From NCBI GenBank assembly GCA_015146655.1, contig VKHL01000124.1:1-64000 (forward strand): a stretch of 64,000 bases of DNA, in the 5' to 3' direction. Made by a program: the position numbers and the translations under genes. Positions within the stretch are counted from its first letter, which is position 1. Every line of letters starts with the position of its first letter. The notes below the pieces were generated by a model, which had not been told where the DNA came from, made no database searches, and was given only the letters and a program-made list of their open reading frames with translations. This stretch comes from Ochromonas danica (lineage: Eukaryota > Sar > Chrysophyceae > Chromulinales > Chromulinaceae). Shown here piece by piece: positions 22,560-35,200 of the stretch.

Positions 22560-25333
22560 CTATATTGCTCCCTTGGCCCTCAGAACTGCTGTAATCTCTG
22601 CAGTCGAAGTATAAGCCAGAGCAGTTCTTCCATACTAACTCATCAACAACCACAAGATACAAGACAACATAAGACAGAGAGGATGACAAGGTTAGAGTCA
22701 ATAACAACAACACACTCTGTCAACATAACTACCACTGCCACTGCCATCTTGCTACTACTATATAACCTACTAACATATAACATATAGCAGTAGTACCATC
22801 TAATCACTGTACTCCAATAATAACCACACATCATGTCACTCACTCTAATAATACTCTACACCCTATTGCTAACCTCTCATACACACCACCATAACACATA
22901 ATCCATTTCATACATCTTGTGACAAACACATGATAGAAAGAAGCACAGATGAGACATCACTAAAACATCAATGCTCTGCTATCATATAAACGACTTATTC
23001 TACACCACTACCTTGTACTTTAATACTGCACATAGACACACTTACATCATCAGTCATGTTCACATCCACTCTCTGATCGGCAAGCAAGACCTTCACAGCT
23101 TCAACATGACCATTTTTGCATGCAATATGCAAAGGTGTCCATCCATTCTAATCAAACACAGTCACATATTTAGCTATAACAATAATAGTCACATAGTAGT
23201 CGTTCTATATCTGCTCATATTAACATATACTATACATTACACAGCACAAGACTACTATCACATGAGAGCAAGAATAAACGCACTTACATTATCAGTCTTT
23301 TTCACATCCACCTTTGGGTTACATAGCAAGATGTTAACGACATCATCATAACCCCAAAAGCATGCAATATACAAGGCAGTCCGACCAATCTAGTCAAACA
23401 AAGTCACTACATCAGCTATAACAATAATAGTAAATTTGTAATCATTCCACATCTGCACATGTAAGGTGGAGAAAGCACAGCAACACTTACGTCAGAAGCG
23501 TTGTTCACATCCAATCGATCATCCATTAGCAAGATCTTAGCAACTTCAGCATAGCCATTCTCACATGCAACATGCAAGGGCGTCCATCCCCACTGGCCAA
23601 ACACAGTCTCATATATTAGCTATCACAATAATAATAGCGTGAAAGAAAGAATAGCAATACTTACATTAGTACCCTTTCTCACATCCACTCGTTCATCAAG
23701 CAACAAGATCCTAACAACTTCAACATAACCTCTGAAGCATGCAGCAAACAAGGGTGTCCATCCATCCTAGTCAAATAAAGTCACATATATTAGCTATTAT
23801 AGTAATAATAATCAAATTGTAATCATTCTAGATCAGAGCATACTAACATATGCTAATACTAACACCTTCACCGACTTTATACTAACACCTGCACTAACCT
23901 ATTACATATACACCATCATAACAGACTAACTATTAGATATATACTCATACTAACATATACTATACTATACGTTAACATCTGCTTTCTACCTACACTAACA
24001 CTAACTTATATCATACTCATTATTTTGACATACTATACTATACAGTACAAGACTGCTTCCATGTAAGGTGGAAGAATGTATAACAGCACTTACATTATCA
24101 GCCTTGTTCACATCCACCCGCTCATCAAGCATTAAGAACTTCACCACTTCAACATGACCATATCTACATACTGCATACAAGGGCGTCCATCCCATCTAGA
24201 CAACACACACAGTCATACATATTAGTTATAACTTAATCATTCAATATCTGCTCATACTAACACATTCAAATAATACAGATGCGCATCAAAAAATGCAAAC
24301 TGCTATTCCACATATACTACAATATATACATGGTTATATATACAATCTACATATAAGTAAATCTATAGACTCAGTTATATATAGGCTATTATATACAGTT
24401 ACATCCAGCCTACTCAAACACTGAGAATGCTCGCAAGTTAATACCCTACACATTATACCACTGGTGCTTACAACCACTACGGCTAGGTTTACGCACAGTT
24501 ATAAGCACATCTCAGACATCCTCATTAGCAACGGTTGAAATGATTGCATGCTCACCTCACTGTCCACAACATTGACATCTATTTCTGGATGAAGTAACAA
24601 CAACTTCGCCATTTCCACATTACACTTAGCAGATGCCACATGCAAAGCTGTCATATCCTACAGACCATTAGTAGACATTCACCACATCATACCATCTCTA
24701 TTAGAATGCACGGCAACATAGTTGAGCTATTCACAGACATCTCTCCCGCCTACATCATAACAACTACAATACAATAGCAAGCATCATCATCCTAGCTAAC
24801 AGACTTAGTTAGCTAGAGTACACTGTTCTCCCTCACAACACCACCTTCTACACACTATAGCAACCAGCAGCCTATAATCAGTACTTTACCTTGATTTCTA
24901 TACCATCTACAGTCATTGTGAAGTGATGGTTGATTAGTGATACAGGGATTCTATGAATTGCATTGTAAGTCTCCAGTGTTTTCAAAGCTGTCAAATCTCC
25001 TGATTCAATCATTTGCTGCCAATTAGTGGAGCAATTCTGAAGTAGAACAGCGATTTCATCCTCTTTTAGTTGAGTCAGAGCAGCAATCTCAGTGTGACTT
25101 GACTTCTGCACCTGCTGTAGCTTTTGCTTCAAATCAACTCGTCTTGTTTCTTCTTCCTTGGAAGGGATATCATAGACCTCTTCCTCTTCCTCAGTGCGAT
25201 CTTTCACTTCCTGTATCTTTCTCACTTCTTCAGTTTTTCTATTTTCTTCTTCTATATCTTGCATATCTTTCACTTCTTGTATCTTTCTCACTTCTGTAGC
25301 TTGTAGCTCTTCTATGAGATGAAATGCAATCAA
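22560..25333 (-). CDS. ankyrin gene C: short coiled coil plus 6 single-repeat exons
   Basis: Exon 1 (to 24890) encodes a coiled coil with repeated KIQEVKD units and the NWQQMIESGD...AIHRIP segment. Ankyrin exons: 24657-24556, 24195-24094, 23766-23665, 23592-23491, 23389-23288, 23147-23046, all 102 nt. The terminal exon (22634-22560) diverges (YTSTAEITAVLRAKGAI). About 376 aa if the frame is taken from 25333, but that codon is TTG and the first in-frame ATG is inside the coiled coil; the membrane segment of the paralogues is absent. The true start is therefore unknown, and the gene could be 5'-truncated by the rearrangement that joined it to plus-strand F-box-like sequence. Confidence 0.65.
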
Positions 25334-26586
25334 ATGGAACGATGCCTGTTGGAGGGCGGTAAGTTATTATTGTGGTGCGTGCATCAATTCCCCGCTATGT
25401 GGAAGTGGTCTTCCAAGTGTTCGTAATAATATCTCACTCTTCTTCCCCTTTTGTTGTCTTTCAGGTCAAAAGGTTAGTCACAAATTTAATTAGTACTGTA
25501 CTCAAATTCAAAGTCATTCTCTCATTGCACGATTTCCATCCAAATTGGTCGAGTCACTCTGTGACTGTGACCACAGCGTGCCCTCATTGATTGGATTGAC
25601 CTTATTGGATTGACCTTTTGGTGTGTTACGTGGTACTGTAGCGTTATGCTTTGTTGCTTTCTGTGTGTTGTATTAGTATGATACAGAGAGGCTAACGAGA
25701 GAGAAGTTTTGTCCAAAACATGGATGTCGAAAAATGATATTAGGCAAGTTTCTAAACCAAAGGAGGAGGATATAGAAGAGGATGTTATTATGTGGTATAT
25801 GAATATTCCTGCTGTTGTATAGCATTGGGATGGGCAATGTCAAGCATTACAAGTTAATTGAATTGTTGATGTTCTCTTCATCTAGACATCAGACATATAC
25901 TACTGTAGTATCAGACAAGCTAACCAACAGCACGTGTCAATCAACCATTGACAAGCTATACAAGGTGGCTTGGGGTATTAATGGTCCATCTCAATCTAAC
26001 CCAACTCAGTATAACAACTTATTGTTATCATCCCTTGACTACTGTAGCTTCTTCATCTTCATCATATATGTTAACATGTTGTCATAGTTTAAATAAACTG
26101 ATCAATTCTAATACGATGAATGTTGAAAATAGAAGTTATAAGAATAGTCTATGTTAGCAGATTGTTGTTATCTGTTTAATCAGACTATTAACATCAATGA
26201 TACTGCAAGTAGCAATAATAGATGATCTAAAGTTACAACAAATATGACAACTTTCATGTTTTCACCTTGTCATCATAGATGATTCTATCTATCAACCTCT
26301 AACATGTAATACAGCTCCAGTTGTTAATAAGTGTAAACAACATATCAATCATCTTTATAGTAATGTTTTATAATATGATGGTTATACTATCTATGATGGT
26401 TATAGTAGTTTACATCAAACTACATGTCTTAATTTAATTTACTCATTCAAATAATATACTAGTATTATCAACATACTTTAGATGTTTAGAATCATATTTT
26501 AAAATGTCTTTATAGATATCATAGTTAACTAAACAACATTGATCATTTAATATTAACTGGTGTCTTGACAATAGTGCTTACTGCAA
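25334..26586. other. spacer between ankyrin genes C and D
   Basis: It starts with a diverged copy of the 21.45-21.65 kb F-box-like junction (to about 25590), including the TTATTATTGTGGTGCGTG motif (25364-25381). From 26238 to the 3' end of gene D it matches 31941-32262, the downstream flank of gene E. No intact gene. Confidence 0.55.
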
Positions 26587-29500
26587 TCAACCTGTTCTTC
26601 CTTGTATTGCTCCTCTGGCCCTCAGAAGTGCTTTAATGTCTTCTGTCACAGCAACATTTAGAGCAGTTCTTCCTCTCTAACCCAACAACAACCACAAGAA
26701 ACAAGACAACATAAGACAGAGAGTATGACAAGGTTAGAGTCAATAACAACAACACACTCTGTCAACATAACTACCACTGCCACTGCCATCTTGCTACTAC
26801 TATATAACCTACTAACATATAACATATAGCAGTAGACTAGTACCATCTAATCACTGCACTCCAATAATAACCACACATCATGTCACTCACTCTAAGAATA
26901 CTCTACACCCTATTGCTAACCTCTCATACACACCACCATAACACATAATCCATTTCATACATCTTGTGACAAACACATGATACAAAGTAACACAGATGAG
27001 GCATTACTAACACATCAATACTCTGCTATCATATACAAAACTATACAGATACCACTAGTATTCTACAGATACTCATAGTCTTTGTCATACTATATTTATA
27101 TTTGTGACATACTAGTACTACACAGTACAAGACTACTATCATGTAAGGAGGAAGAATAAACAACGACACTTACGTTTTCAGACTTGTTAACATCCACACG
27201 AGCGTCACGTAATAAAGCATTAACTACACCAACATGACCAGTATAGCATGCCGTATACAAGGGTGTCCATCCATACTAGTCAAACACAGTCACATAGATT
27301 AGCTGTAATAACAACGCCATTGTAATCATTCTAGATCAGAGCATACTAACATATGCTAATAGTAACACCTTCGTCTACTTTATACTAACACCTACACTAA
27401 CCTATTACATATACACCATCATAACAGACTAACTATTAGATATATACTCATAGTAACATATACTATACATTAACATATTCATCTGCTTTCTACCTACACT
27501 AACACTAACTTATAACATACTACATATCATTATTGTGACATATTAAATAGTACTACTAACATGTTCGGTAGAACACCGGATAGCGACACTTACCTTATCA
27601 GTCTGGTTCACATCCACTCGAGTGTCACGTAATATAACATTAACTACACCAGCATGACCATTAAAGCATGCAACATACAAGGCCGTGCATCCAATCTAGT
27701 CAAACACAGTCACATAGATTAGCTATCACAACAATACCATTGTAATCATTCTGTATCGGATCATACTAACACCTTCATCTACATTATACTAACACCTACA
27801 CTAATAACCTATTACATACACACCATCATAACAGACTAACTATTAGATATACTCATAGTAACATATACTATACATTAACATATTCATCTGCTTTCTACCT
27901 ACACCAACACTAACTTATAACATACTACATATCATTATTGTGACATGCTGTACTATACAGTACAAGACTACTACCATATAGGGTGTAAGGAAGCATAACC
28001 ACACTGCCATGTTAGGTGCAAGAAAGGATAGCGACACTTACAATATCAGTCAGGTTCACATCCACTCGAGTGTCACGTAATAAAACATTAACTACACCAA
28101 CATGACCATTAAAGCATGCAGCATACAAGGCCGTGCATCCAATCTAGTCAAACACAGTCACATAGATTAGCTCTCACAACAATAATAGCATTGTTATCAT
28201 TCTATATCCGACCATACCAACATATGCTAATACTAACACCTTCACCTACTTTATACTAACACCTGCACTAACCTGTTACATATACACCATCATAACAGAC
28301 TAACTATTAGATATATACTCATAGTAACATATACTGTACATTAACATACTCATCTACTTTCTACCTACACTAACACTAACTTACAACATACTACATATCA
28401 TAACTATACTATACAGTACAGGACTACTAACATGTTCGGTAGAAGACCGGATAGCGACACTTACCCTATCAGTCTGGTTCGCATCCACCCGAGCGTCACG
28501 TAATAGCACTTTAACTACCTCAACATGACCATCGAAGCATGCAGCATGCAAGGGTGTAAATCCATACTAGTCAAACATAGTAACATAAATTAGATATCAC
28601 AATAATAATAATTGCAGTAGACTACTGCATAGAAATAACGACATTAGCAACATTCTACAGATACTCATACTCAATAACCCCTTCACTTACTTTATAATAC
28701 CAACTACACCAACAACATCTTTAACATAAAACATCATCACTGTGATAGACTACACCATACAACAAGGCTACTCCACCTAGTCACAAATATACTGAGTCAT
28801 ACTTTAACGCCATTCCTATTATACAATCCGACCATTGGTCATACTCACCTCACTGTCATTAACATCTATTGCTGGATGAAGTAACAACAGTCTCGCCAAT
28901 TCCACATTACCCTTCTTAGCTGCCAGGTGTAGTGCTGTGCCCTGCAGGTCATTAGAAATTCACCACATCATATTAGACACTAATTGTCATATAGACACTA
29001 TTAGAATGCACAGCAACATAGTTGAGCTATACACAGACATCTCTCCCGCCTACATCATAACAACTACAATACAATAGCAAGCATCATCATCCTAGCTAAC
29101 AGACTTAGTTAGCTAGAGTACACTGTTCTCCCTCATGACACCACCTTCTACACACTATAGCAACCAGCAGCCTATAATCAGTACTTTACCTTGAATTCTA
29201 TACCATCTACAGTCATTGTGAAGTGATGGTGGATTAGTGATACAGGGATTCTATGAATTGCATTGTAAGTCTCCAGTGTTTTCAACAGAGTCGCATCTGC
29301 TGCCTTACTCATCTGCTGCCAAGTAGTACTGCAAATCCCCAGAAATAGAACGTCTTGGCTTTCTTGTAGTTGAGAAAGAAAGTTGCGAACTAGCGCCTGC
29401 GCTTCGTTAGCCCTTCTCTCTTCCCCAATTCTTTCAGCTTCTTTAATGTTGACAGCCTCTTGCAGGTTGGCCCTCAGTACAGCTATCTCAGTCTGAGATG

Positions 29501-30164
29501 TCTCTCGCAACTGTTGAAGCATTGTCTCAGCCTTAGTTCTGGCTGCTGCCTCTGCCTCCTTGTCATTGACAGCTTCTTCCAGTTTAGTCTTCAGTACAGC
29601 TATCTCAGTCTGAGATGTCTCTCGCAACTGTTGAAGCATTGTCTCTGCCTTAGTTCTGGCTGCTGCCTCTGCCTCCTTTGCTTTGTCTGCCGCTTTGAGG
29701 TTGGACTTCAGTACAGCTATCACAGTCTTAGTGGATGCTTGGACTTTGCCAAGCTTTGTTTCAGTCGCATTTCTCATTTTTGATTCTGTCTCTCTTGCTT
29801 TGATGCTCTCTTGTAGTTCAGACAACAGCTTCTCATTTACTGCCTGACATTCTTCCAGCTTTCTCTCTAAAGCAATTCGTCTTGCCACTTCTGCCTTATT
29901 AGCGATGTCATCCACAAGATCGTAGAGCACCTCCTCTACCTCAGCACGACTTCTCTCTTCCTCTATCCTTCTCTCTTCTTCAGTTTTTCTATTTTCTTCT
30001 TCAGTATCTGTCTTCTTCAAGCTCGACAGGATCTTTTCCGTCCCCTCCACCAAGAAGGAAAATATAATATGAAATAATTTTAGAATGAGGTAGATGAGAT
30101 AAATTACAAGTCTGAGCTCAGCTTGTAGTTCTTCTATGAAAGCATTCAGTAGCCATAGAAGCAT
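26587..30164 (-). CDS. ankyrin gene D: membrane segment, coiled coil and 5 single-repeat exons, about 521 aa
   Basis: Exon 1 (30164-29190) starts MLLWLLNAF, has a hydrophobic segment at about residues 18-42 (YLIYLILKLFHIIFSFL), then about 250 residues of coiled coil. The coiled coil holds two copies of a 39-residue unit (AEAAARTKAETMLQQLRETS). Ankyrin exons: 28941-28849 (93 nt, shortened first repeat), 28566-28465, 28143-28042, 27695-27594, 27275-27174; terminal exon 26676-26587. Three repeats (28143, 27695, 27275) are close copies with VLLRDTRVDVN, so local exon duplication is recent. Likely a membrane-anchored scaffold with cytosolic ankyrin domain; function inferred only. Confidence 0.8.
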
Positions 30165-32262
30165 GGTGATGATATTCTTCTGTCTTTCTGTTGTGAGAGT
30201 GGACTTGTCTTTTGATCGTGACTTGAGAGCACCACTTCCGCAGTTTCGTAGTTCTGGATGTTCGATGTTTCGTTGTTTTGGAGTTTGGGGAAGTAGTCAC
30301 TCCCTACGCATACTAACAATAGGTCAGCAATGTCTCATGATGAGAACTTGATTGAGAACGATGAAGAGGTATCTGAGTATAAACACTTCTGAGAATGACA
30401 ACAAAGAGGATGTCAGCATGGATGAAATCCTTGGTGATGCTGAGAAGTGTAATCTATATTTCTTGTATTTCTTTCTTGTATGAAGAAGACAAACAGTCAG
30501 TGAAGTCACTATGGCGGAAGACAGTGAAGCAGCTGAAGCGTGAAGCCTCCGTGTGGAAGAACAAGAACTATCAACTTCCTCACCTTTCACATCCCTTCTT
30601 CACAAGCTAGAAAGTGGACTAAGGAAGATGTTGTTGGTCAACTACAGCACACCCCAGTTCTCTCTAATGTCAGCATTAGCATCATTCTCCATCTTGAAGA
30701 CATCTCATACTAAGATATGCACACTGACCTTCTTCATCCAGCATGTCTCCTCACCAAGCATGTCTCCAGTATAGAAGTTAGTTAGTCTGAAGAGTTGGGA
30801 AGAATGCCATCACACTGTACTGTAGCAAGATAGATCATCTACTATAGTTAGTCTAGATAGAGTTAATATTTCACATGTTTTGCAGTCTCAAGTAGACTAC
30901 AGGTTCAAATACTTCTTCCTTCAATAATATATCTAAAGTTACATATATGACAATTTAATTTACTGATTCAAATAATATATTATCATACACCACCACGTAT
31001 TGTGCACCATGAGGTCTAAGAATTAACTTTCTGATTTATCTATTTTGATCATTTTCCCTCCTTTTCTCATCATTTAAAAGAGGTCTTTCACCATGAAGCA
31101 TAGGAATGAACTTATTCTTAAAGTCCTGAGTCATTATCGGGAAAGCTATCGATGATATTGCAACTCAATGGAACGTACCAACTAGTGATGTCTACGACTG
31201 GAACTCTACGACTTATTTCAACAGAGTAAACGCTTCAAGCAGCATTCTTCTGACATCTTTCATCATGTCCAAGAAGAAGACATCGATCTGCTACTTCTTT
31301 GATCACCCTATTTCGTATCTATCCGAAGCTCTTACTTTTATTTATGAGCAAACAGGCCGATGATTGTCTGCTGTATCTGCTATTTCAAGAGTTCTTCACG
31401 ACTATCATGTTAAAAGAAACAGTATCGAACTTCGCGCGATGCCATTACAAGAGATGTTTCGGTGTCATATAGTGAGGTTCTTAACTGCTCAATTAGTCTA
31501 ACCCTATGTAATCCATTCACTTTTCGCAGATCATTCATTCAATATACTCCTAGATCATTCAAAAACGCATGCTCATATTACCCTTATGGAAGACTGTGAG
31601 ACAAGAGCATCGTTATATTCTTTCTTCCACCTATTCCTACGACTTTGCGCCAATTGTGTTGAGTTTCACCAGATGAAAGCTTATCTAAAGAGAAAATATG
31701 CAATGAAATAAATTACAGCAGACAAAAGGCTAGTTGAAGCTTTTAAAGAGATCAAGGATCATCATTGGGGATATTATTAACTGTTTCTTCTTAGTACAAT
31801 GCAGTACTCAATCATTACTATCTTCATTATCGAACTTTCTCTTTCTGTTACTTTTCCTCTTGTTAGCAAGAGCAATGCTGAGCTTCTAATTGCCTTCTCT
31901 CCTCTTTCATTTCTTCCTTTTAGCTCGCGTGAAAGTTGTTACAAATATGACAACTTTCATGTTTTCACCTTGTCATCATAGATGATTCTATCTATCAACC
32001 TCTAACATGTTGTAATACAGCTCCAGTTGTTAATAAGTGTAAACAACATATCAATCATCTTTATAGTAATGTTTTATAATATGATGGTTATACTATCTAT
32101 GATGGTTATAGTAGTTTACATCAAACTACATGTCTTAATTTAATTTACTCATTCAAATAATATACTAGTATTATCAACATACTTTAGATGTTTAGAATCA
32201 TATTATTGATATCATAGATCATTTAATATTAACTGGTGTCTTGCCAATAGAGCTTACAGCAA
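30165..32262. other. spacer between ankyrin genes D and E
   Basis: Upstream flank of gene D resembles that of gene E. A decayed copy of the GST gene 3' end is visible at about 30850-30925. A transposase remnant lies at 31093-31790 and the 31941-32262 block duplicates 26238-26586. Short ORFs at 30.4-30.8 kb have no recognisable homology and are interrupted. Confidence 0.5.
31093..31790 (+). mobile_element. degraded Tc1/mariner (IS630)-like DNA transposon
   Basis: The plus strand keeps an N-terminal helix-turn-helix pattern (KAIDDIATQWNVP..DVYDW, from about 31140), then AISRVLHDYHVKRNSIELRA near 31390, as in Tc1-type transposases, interrupted by a TGA before it. Around 31645-31790 lie a DFAPI-like stretch and MKAYLKRKYAMK, matching the NPIE...K region near the transposase C-terminus. 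A frameshift occurs near 31130 and the catalytic middle is not recognisable. No terminal inverted repeats were found. Dead copy. Confidence 0.5.
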
Positions 32263-35200
32263 TCAACCTCTTTTTCTTCCTTGTATTGCTCCCTTGGCCC
32301 TCAGAAGTGCTTTAATGTCTTCTGTTTTAGCAACATCTAGAGGAGTTCTTCCTTGCTAACTCAACAACAACCACATGATACAAGACAACATAAGACAGAG
32401 AGTATGACAAGGTTAGAGTCAATAACAACAACACACTCTGTCAACATAACTACCACTGCCACTACCATCTTACTACTAACATATAACCTACTAACAAATA
32501 ACACTCACTCTAACAATACTCTACACCCTATTGCTAACCTCTCATACACACCACCATAACACATAATCCATTTCATACACCTTGTGACAAACACATGATA
32601 GAAAGAAACACAGATGAGACATCACTAACACATCAACACTCTGCTATACTCAAATCAATATTACGGATTAGTATCTCATAGTACTCATAATAATAACGAT
32701 AATGATATTATTACTATTCTACAGACACTCATAGATACTGAGACAAAGAACACACAAAGCACAGCCTTGCTTACATTATCAGCCTTGTTAACATCAACTC
32801 GCCCATCAAGTAATAACATCTTCACAACTTCAAGATAACCATTCTCACATGCAATATGCAAGGATGCCCATCCATCCTACTCAAACATAGTCACACAGAT
32901 TAGCTCTCACAATAATAATAACATTGTAATCATTTTATATCTTCTCATACTAACATATACTAATAATAACACATTCACCTGCTTTTTACTAACACCTACA
33001 CTAACCTATAACACAGTAGTATACACCATCATAACAGACTAACTAGTATACTGTATAGCTATCTACTCATACTAACATATACTATACATTAACATATTCA
33101 TCTGCTTTCTACCTACACTAATACTAACAACATGCTACACATCATTATTGTAACATAATGTACTACTATAGTATACAGTACCAAATAAGGTGTATAAAGG
33201 GATAGCCGTACTTACATTATCAGTCTTATTCACATCCACCCGCTCATCAAGTAATAACATCTTCGCAACTTCAATATGACCACCCTGACAAGACAAATGC
33301 AAGGGTGTCCTTCCAATCTGGTCAAACACAATCACATATACTTGTATTAGCTGCTGTAGTAATATTGACGTTTGCAATCATTCTATATCATCACAGATAT
33401 ACACCATCATAACAGACTAACTATTAGATATATACTCATACTAACATATACTATACTATACTATACATTAACATATTCATCTGCTTTCTACCTACACTAA
33501 CACTAACTTATAACATACTACATTTCATTATTGTGACATACTGTGCTATACAGTATAAGACTACTACCATGTAAGGTGGAAGAGAGGATATACACACTTA
33601 CATTATCAGACTTATTCACATCCACCCTCTCATCAAGTAATAACATCTTCACAACTTCAATATGACCACCCCTACAAGCATAATGTAAAGGTGTCCGTCC
33701 ATCCTAGTCAAATATAGTCACATAGATTAGCTACTATAGTAATAATAATGACATTGTAATCATTCTATATCTGACCATACTAACATATGCTAATACTAAC
33801 ACCTTCACCTACTTTATACTAACACCTACACTAACCTATTACATATACACCATCATAACAGACTAACTATTAGATATATACTCATAGTAACATATACGGT
33901 GCTATACATTAACATGTTCATCTGCTTTCTACCTACACTAACACTAACTTAAACCCTGCCATGTTTGGTGAAAGAAAGGATAACCACACATACCTTATCG
34001 GCCGTGGCCACATCTACTCTCTCGTCAAGTAAGAACATTCTAATAACTTCAACATTACCTTTGCTGCAAGCGCGGTGCAAGGGAATACATCCATCCTAAC
34101 AAACACAATTATATAAATTAGCTATCACATTAATAATCACGATGTAATCATTCTATATCTTCTCATGCTCACGTACGCTAATACTAACACATTCATCTGC
34201 ATGGTAACCTAGTAACCTACACGATGGTAACTTATACTATAGTACTATATATACTGTAGTAGTAACCTACTATATATACTCATAGTAACATATACTATAC
34301 ATTAACATCTTCATCTGCTTTCTACCTACACTAACACTAACTTATAACATACTACATATCATAATTGTGATATACTATAGTATACAGCACGATAATGCTG
34401 CCATGTAAGATGGAGGAAAGGATAACAGCACTTACATTATCAGCCTTATTAATATAGACCCGTTCATCACGTAGCAAGAGCGTAACAATTTCTACATGGC
34501 CAATTCTACATGCGACATGCAAAGGTGTACGTCCATTCTAGTCCAACACAGTCAGTCACATAGATTAGCTATCACAATAACAATAATAATAACATTGAAA
34601 TCATTCTATATCTTCTCATACTGCCATATACTAATACTAACACCTTCACCTACTTTATACTAACACCTACACCAACCTATAACATACAAGTATACACTAA
34701 CATAACAGACTAACTATTAGATATAACTCATACTAACATATACCATATATTAACATATTCATCTGCTTTCTACCTACAATAACACTAACTTATAACATAC
34801 TACATATCATTATTATGACATACTATACTATACAGTATAAGACTACTACTGTGTAAGGTGGATGAGAGGATAAGTACACAAACCTTATTGGTCTTATTCA
34901 CATCCACCCGCTCATCAAGTAATAACATCTTCACAACTTCAATATGACCACCCCTACAAGCATAATGTAAAGGTGTCCGTCCATCCTAGTCAAATATAGT
35001 CACATAGATTAGCTACTATAGTAATAATAATGACATTGTAATCATTCTATATCTGACCATACTAACATATGCTAATACTAACACCTTCACCTACTTTATA
35101 CTAACACCTACACTAACCTATTACATATACACCATCATAACAGACTAACTATTAGATATATACTCATAGTAACATATACTATACATTAACATATTCATCT

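Noticed and set aside
30395-30774. Plus-strand ORFs between ankyrin genes D and E
   Set aside because: Short, in different frames, without recognisable family or splice structure.
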